Below are positions 23,371-26,771 of a stretch of 26,771 nt of DNA, one piece after another. How positions within the stretch are numbered: the first letter of the stretch is position 1; every line of letters begins with the position of its first letter. The stretch is taken from NCBI GenBank assembly GCA_045595705.1, contig JAZOBA010000119.1:1-26771 (forward strand). The letters are read 5' to 3'. This DNA is from JAJPXI01 sp045595705 (lineage in GTDB: Bacteria > Bacillota > Clostridia > Oscillospirales > Oscillospiraceae). Made by a program: the position numbers and the translations under genes. The notes beneath the pieces are model-generated. The model was not told where the DNA came from, made no database searches, and saw only the letters and a list, made by a program, of their open reading frames with translations.

Positions 23371-23404
23371 GAGACCGAGCATCGTCGCTCGGTCTCTTTT
23401 TTTA
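23371..23404 (+). terminator. Rho-independent terminator of citrate synthase
   Basis: Perfect 10-bp stem, 23371-23380 with 23387-23396, loop ATCGTC, followed by seven Ts. Confidence 0.95.
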
Positions 23405-23554
23405 GCGAATTCAGCAAGATGAACAGGGTTTACAATTTATTCACAATATAGTCATGATTTGGCCGTAATTTTTCGTTATTTTAAATTCGGAACAGGCAAG
23501 ACACACAAGCATTTCCATCCCTTTCAATTCCCTCTCCATTCCTTTCGCAAACAA
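23405..23554. other. AT-rich intergenic DNA without visible gene
   Basis: Together with the flanking elements this is part of the 332-bp gap between citrate synthase and nadE. This 150-bp part is AT-rich, and I see no credible reading frame with a ribosome site and no clear promoter. The rest of the gap holds the terminator at 23371, a long inverted repeat at 23555 and the nadE promoter at 23622. Confidence 0.6.
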
Positions 23555-23602
23555 CACACAGCAGAAAGCCCCGGCCTTGCAGCCGGGGCTTTCTGCTGTG
23601 TG
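23555..23602. repeat. 21-bp perfect inverted repeat upstream of the nadE promoter
   Basis: Bases 23555-23575 are the exact reverse complement of 23582-23602, separated by CTTGCA. The inner part (GCCCCGGC/GCCGGGGC followed by TTTCTG) looks like a terminator core; the full stem is extended by CACACAGCAGAAA. It lies just before the predicted nadE promoter, so outside the nadE transcript. Confidence 0.9.
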
Positions 23603-23621
23603 AATCCCCTTTCCGGACTTA

Positions 23622-23650
23622 TTGCGTTTTCCAGAAAAATGGGGTATGAT
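23622..23650 (+). promoter_or_regulatory. Promoter of nadE and the chromate-transporter genes
   Basis: TTGCGT at 23622-23627, a 17-bp spacer and TATGAT at 23645-23650. The predicted start near 23657 gives a leader of about 35 nt. Confidence 0.65.
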
Positions 23651-23691
23651 GAAGACAACAGAAACATTATTCTTTTCTGAGGTGATCGTTC

Positions 23692-25593
23692 ATGCGCGAC
23701 GGATTCATCAAAGTTGCTGCCGGAACCCCGAAAATCAAAGTGGCCGACTGCCGCCACAATGCCGAGCAGATATTCACCCTGATGCGGGAAGCCTCCCGCC
23801 AGGGTGTGCGCGTACTGGTCCTGCCCGAACTGTGCTTGACCGGCGCCACCTGCGGCGACCTGTTCTTGCAGCCCACACTGTTAAAAGGTGCCGAAGATGG
23901 CCTTGCCACCATTCTGGAAGCCACCAAGCATCTGGACATGGTCACCGCACTGGGTATGCCTTTGTGCCGTATGGGTAAGTTGTACAACTGCGCCGTTGTG
24001 ATCCAAAAAGGTGAAATTTTGGCCACCGTCCCCAAAACCAACCTGCCCCCTTCGCAGCAGCGTTACTTCACCCCTGCCCCCGAAGGCTGCCGCAGTCTTG
24101 CCCTGTGCGACCGGATTCCCTCCTTTGGCAGCGCCATCACCTTGCGCTGTGACTCCATGACCGAGCTAACTCTGGCCGTAGAGTTCGGAGATGATCTTTC
24201 CGCCTACAATCCTCCCTCCCACCGGCTGGCCGCCGCAGGAGCCAATCTGATCCTGGGTCTGTCCGCTCGCGGCGAAATCGTAGGGGAGGCCGCCCATCTG
24301 CACCGCGCCGTACTGGAACGCTCTTCCCGTCTGATTTGCGGCTATGTACTGGCTAACGCCGGCGAGGGGGAATCCACCACTGACGCCGTCTATTCCGGCC
24401 ACAATCTGATTGCCGAGTGCGGCACTCTTCTGGCTCAGCGCCGTTTTTCCTGCGGCCTGACCCTTTCGGAGATTGACGTGTCCGCCCTAACCTGCGAGCG
24501 TTGGCGCAATTCCGGTTTCCCTGCCGACACCGAAAACTGTTTCGCCGTGCATTTTGATCTGGCGCCGGCCACTGCCACCCTGACCCGCCACATTCCCGTT
24601 TCCCCCTTTGTGCCCGAGGACCCCGCCGATCTTGCCGAGCGCTGCAATGAAATTTTCAAGATTACCGCTCTGGGCTTGAAGGGCCGACTGGAGCACACAG
24701 GCGCCAAAGCCGCCGTCATCGGCCTGTCCGGCGGGCTGGACTCCACCCTCGCCATTCTGACTACCACCTTGGCCATGAAGCTGCTTGGCCGTCCCAGCGA
24801 GGACGTCATCGCCGTGACCATGCCTTGCTTCGGCACCACCGAGCGCACCCGGGACAATGCAGTGGAGCTGGCTAATCTGCTGGGTTGCACCTTGAAGCGC
24901 ATCGACATCAGCGAGGCCGTCAAACAGCATTTCCGTGATATCAGCCAATCCATGGACAACCATGACGTTACCTTCGAAAACGCACAGGCCCGTGAGCGTA
25001 CTCAGGTGCTCATGGACATTGCCAATCAGGTGGGCGGACTTGTCATCGGCACCGGCGACCTGTCCGAACTGGCCTTGGGCTGGGCCACCTATAACGGTGA
25101 CCACATGAGCATGTACGGCGTCAACGCCGATATTCCCAAGACACTGGTTCGTCATTTGGTGCGCCACGTTTGCGGTGACAAAGCCGTCAGCGAGCCCGAG
25201 CTGGCCAGTGTTCTGGCCGACATTCTGGACACCCCGGTCTCCCCCGAGTTGCTGCCCGCCGTCAACGGCACCATCAGCCAGAAAACCGAGGATCTTGTGG
25301 GCCCCTATGAACTGCACGATTTCTTTCTGTACTACGCTGTGCGCCGGGCCTTCCCGCCCCGCAAAATACTCCGTCTGGCCGAGCACGCCTTTGGCCGCAC
25401 CTACGATCGCGCCACCATTCTGAAGTGGGAACGCACCTTCTACCGCCGCTTTTTCGCCCAGCAGTTCAAGCGCTCCTGCCTGCCCGACGGCCCTAAGGTG
25501 GGTTCAGTCTGCCTGTCCCCCCGCGGCGACTGGCAGATGCCCAGCGACGCAGTGGCCGCTCTGTGGCTGGAAGAGTTGGAAGGACTGGACTGA
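23692..25593 (+). CDS. nadE: NAD+ synthetase with N-terminal glutaminase-like domain lacking the catalytic cysteine
   Basis: 633 residues in the two-domain form. Residues 1-260 have the nitrilase/glutaminase fold; residues about 320-600 are the ammonia-dependent synthetase, with the ATP loop LSGGLDS (345-351), followed by ERTRDNA, GTGDLSELALGWATYNGDHMSMYGVN and the final FYRRFFAQQFKRSCLPDGPKVGSV. The enzyme amidates nicotinic acid adenine dinucleotide to NAD+. Oddity: of the glutaminase triad, E46 (LPELCLTG) and K115 (VPKTNLP) are present, but the segment matching VEICEDLW reads VEFGDDLS, with Gly166 where the nucleophilic cysteine should be; the loop after K115 also looks shortened. The synthetase half looks intact. 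The ATG at 23692 follows GAGGTGATC. The chrA pair follows 1 bp after the stop. Confidence 0.92.
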   Translation: MRDGFIKVAAGTPKIKVADCRHNAEQIFTLMREASRQGVRVLVLPELCLTGATCGDLFLQPTLLKGAEDGLATILEATKHLDMVTALGMPLCRMGKLYNCAVVIQKGEILATVPKTNLPPSQQRYFTPAPEGCRSLALCDRIPSFGSAITLRCDSMTELTLAVEFGDDLSAYNPPSHRLAAAGANLILGLSARGEIVGEAAHLHRAVLERSSRLICGYVLANAGEGESTTDAVYSGHNLIAECGTLLAQRRFSCGLTLSEIDVSALTCERWRNSGFPADTENCFAVHFDLAPATATLTRHIPVSPFVPEDPADLAERCNEIFKITALGLKGRLEHTGAKAAVIGLSGGLDSTLAILTTTLAMKLLGRPSEDVIAVTMPCFGTTERTRDNAVELANLLGCTLKRIDISEAVKQHFRDISQSMDNHDVTFENAQARERTQVLMDIANQVGGLVIGTGDLSELALGWATYNGDHMSMYGVNADIPKTLVRHLVRHVCGDKAVSEPELASVLADILDTPVSPELLPAVNGTISQKTEDLVGPYELHDFFLYYAVRRAFPPRKILRLAEHAFGRTYDRATILKWERTFYRRFFAQQFKRSCLPDGPKVGSVCLSPRGDWQMPSDAVAALWLEELEGLD

Positions 25594-25594
25594 T

Positions 25595-26191
25595 ATGAAC
25601 CTGTACCTTGACTTATTTCTGACCTTTGCCAAGGTCGGTGTGTGCACCTTCGGCGGTGGCTACGCCATGCTCCCCATCCTCCAACGCGAAGTGGTGGAGA
25701 AAAAGGGCTGGGTCACCGAGGAGGACCTGACCGACTACTTCGCCATTGGTCAGTGCACTCCCGGCATCATTGCCGTTAATACCGGCACCTTCGTCGGCCA
25801 AAAACACAAGGGTGTCCTCGGTGGTATCATCGCCTCACTGGGTGTGGTGTTCCCCTCTGTCATCATCATTATGATCCTGGCCGCCTTTATTCAGAATTTC
25901 GCTCATCTTCCGGTGGTCATCCACGCCTTTGCCGGCGTACGAGCCTGTATTTGCGCCTTGATCCTGTCCAGCGTTATCAAATTGGGCAAAGCCTCCCTGA
26001 AAGACCTGCCTGCCGTGGTGATCTATGTTGTCATTCTTGCTTTGTCCGTGGTGGGTAACTTTTGTTCCTTTCCCACCGCCACAGCGTGGGGTTCCGTACT
26101 GAACTTCCTGCTGTCCCCCGTGGTACTGGTCGTTATCGCCGGCGTGGCCGGGCTTTGTGTCCGCTCTGCCAAAGGAGGGCTGCGGACATGA
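25595..26191 (+). CDS. Chromate-transporter family (ChrA) half-protein, first of a pair
   Basis: 198 residues, a single CHR domain. It starts with LFLTFAKVGVCTFGGGYAMLPILQREVV and has GQCTPGIIAVNTGTFVGQKHKG, the two signature motifs of the family, then three or four more hydrophobic helices. Split ChrA proteins work as pairs of half-size subunits with opposite membrane topology; chromate export is shown for some members, but many anaerobes carry them without chromate resistance, so the true substrate is open. It begins 1 bp after the nadE stop and ends in a 4-bp overlap with its partner, so all three genes are probably co-transcribed. Confidence 0.9.
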   Translation: MNLYLDLFLTFAKVGVCTFGGGYAMLPILQREVVEKKGWVTEEDLTDYFAIGQCTPGIIAVNTGTFVGQKHKGVLGGIIASLGVVFPSVIIIMILAAFIQNFAHLPVVIHAFAGVRACICALILSSVIKLGKASLKDLPAVVIYVVILALSVVGNFCSFPTATAWGSVLNFLLSPVVLVVIAGVAGLCVRSAKGGLRT

Positions 26192-26766
26192 TCTATCTGC
26201 GTCTTTTCTATGAATTTTTCAAAGCAGGCCTGTTCTCGGTAGGCGGCGGTCTGGCCACCATCCCCTTTCTGACCGATATGGCCGCCCGAACCGGCTGGTT
26301 TACCGCTGCCGATCTGGCCAATATGTTGGCCATCAGTGAATCTACCCCCGGCCCCATCGGTGTCAACATGGCTACTTACGTGGGTTTCCACACCGGCGGC
26401 GTCACTGGCGGCATCATTGCCACCCTGGGTTTGGTTGCTCCCGCTATTATTGTTATCACCGTCATTGCCGGCTTTCTGAAAAAATTTCGGGAAAGCCGGG
26501 TGGTGGACAGCGTATTTTACGGTTTGCGCCCCGCCTCCACCGCATTGATCACTGCCGCGTTGATTCAGGTGTGCTCCATCGCCCTGATGTTCCACGAGGT
26601 CCCCGTACCGGAATACGGCGTAATCAAAACCCAGCTGTTCTACTGGCCAGCTATCCTTTTGGCAACCGCCGTCTTTGTCTGCCTGCAAATCAAGCCGTTG
26701 AAAAAACTCCACCCCATTGTGTTCATTCTGATCTCCGCCGTAGTGGGCATCGTGTTCAAACTATAA
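26188..26766 (+). CDS. Chromate-transporter family (ChrA) half-protein, second of a pair
   Basis: 192 residues, the second CHR domain. It begins MIYLRLFYEFFKAGLFSVGGGLATIPFLTDM-like and has SESTPGPIGVNMATYVGF, the same signature as the preceding gene, then hydrophobic helices to the end. The ATG at 26188 overlaps the stop of the first half gene (ATGA), and AAAGGAGG at 26171-26178 sits 9 bp upstream; an open frame continues upstream to 26062 but reads through the partner gene in another frame. The two domains together match one full-length ChrA. The gene ends 5 bases before the window end, so any terminator is out of view. Confidence 0.9.
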   Translation: MIYLRLFYEFFKAGLFSVGGGLATIPFLTDMAARTGWFTAADLANMLAISESTPGPIGVNMATYVGFHTGGVTGGIIATLGLVAPAIIVITVIAGFLKKFRESRVVDSVFYGLRPASTALITAALIQVCSIALMFHEVPVPEYGVIKTQLFYWPAILLATAVFVCLQIKPLKKLHPIVFILISAVVGIVFKL

Positions 26767-26771
26767 ATTAA

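Noticed and set aside
23555..23602. Inverted repeat as insertion-sequence ends or a mini-transposon
   Set aside because: Only 6 bp lie between the arms, there is no transposase and no visible target-site duplication.
26062..26187. N-terminal extension of the second ChrA half
   Set aside because: It reads through the first half gene in a different frame; the ATG at 26188 has an ideal ribosome site and the usual ATGA overlap.

Overview
The window reads as a chromosome segment of an endospore-forming, fairly GC-rich Firmicute of class Clostridia, most likely Oscillospirales (Ruminococcaceae/Oscillospiraceae-like). The basis is spoIIE and spoIID, the Clostridia/Bacilli order rimP-nusA-ylxR-ylxQ-infB-rbfA-nrnA, strong GGAGG ribosome sites, sigma-A-type promoters with 17-bp spacers, and compact rho-independent terminators. 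This is inference from gene content; no 16S or other taxonomic marker is present. Almost everything is chromosomal core. I see no prophage, insertion sequence, CRISPR array, tRNA or rRNA.

Layout. 1-1659 (+): 3' end of dnaK (cut by the window edge) and dnaJ, closed by a strong terminator. 1753-4902 (+): a PMT-type membrane glycosyltransferase with a lumen-side beta-sandwich-like insert, a PHP-family histidinol-phosphatase and rpiB. 5007-8048 (-): a rhomboid protease with its own promoter and the sporulation phosphatase spoIIE. 8215-10649 (+): dusB, an ECF-type sigma factor and its zinc-finger membrane anti-sigma factor. 10886-13206: two convergent lipoproteins, a VanY/M15 D,D-carboxypeptidase (+) with a 17-unit PLPEE tail and a NodB-like polysaccharide deacetylase (-), both on Pro/Thr/Glu linkers. 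13314-14249 (+): an alpha/beta hydrolase divergent from the deacetylase. 14315-20577 (-): the translation/transcription operon rimP-nusA-ylxR-ylxQ-infB-rbfA-nrnA. 20759-21766 (-): spoIID. 21944-23359 (+): citrate synthase. 23692-26766 (+): a glutamine-type NAD+ synthetase and a split pair of ChrA half-transporters.

How the genes work together: protein folding (DnaK/DnaJ); ribosome maturation, initiation and elongation control (RimP, NusA, IF-2, RbfA) with small-RNA/pAp turnover (NrnA); cell-envelope work (VanY, deacetylase, PMT, ECF/anti-sigma); sporulation (SpoIIE activates sigma-F; SpoIID degrades septal peptidoglycan during engulfment); and central metabolism (citrate synthase, RpiB, NadE).

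No whole new system is evident. The points most worth following are: a NAD+ synthetase whose glutaminase cysteine is replaced by glycine; the in-frame 15-bp minisatellite of the VanY protein; a leader hairpin right behind the rimP-nusA promoter that fits NusA autoregulation; a terminator-like hairpin between infB and rbfA; a cysteine-containing DnaK tail; and a divergent promoter pair that shares one palindromic -10 element.
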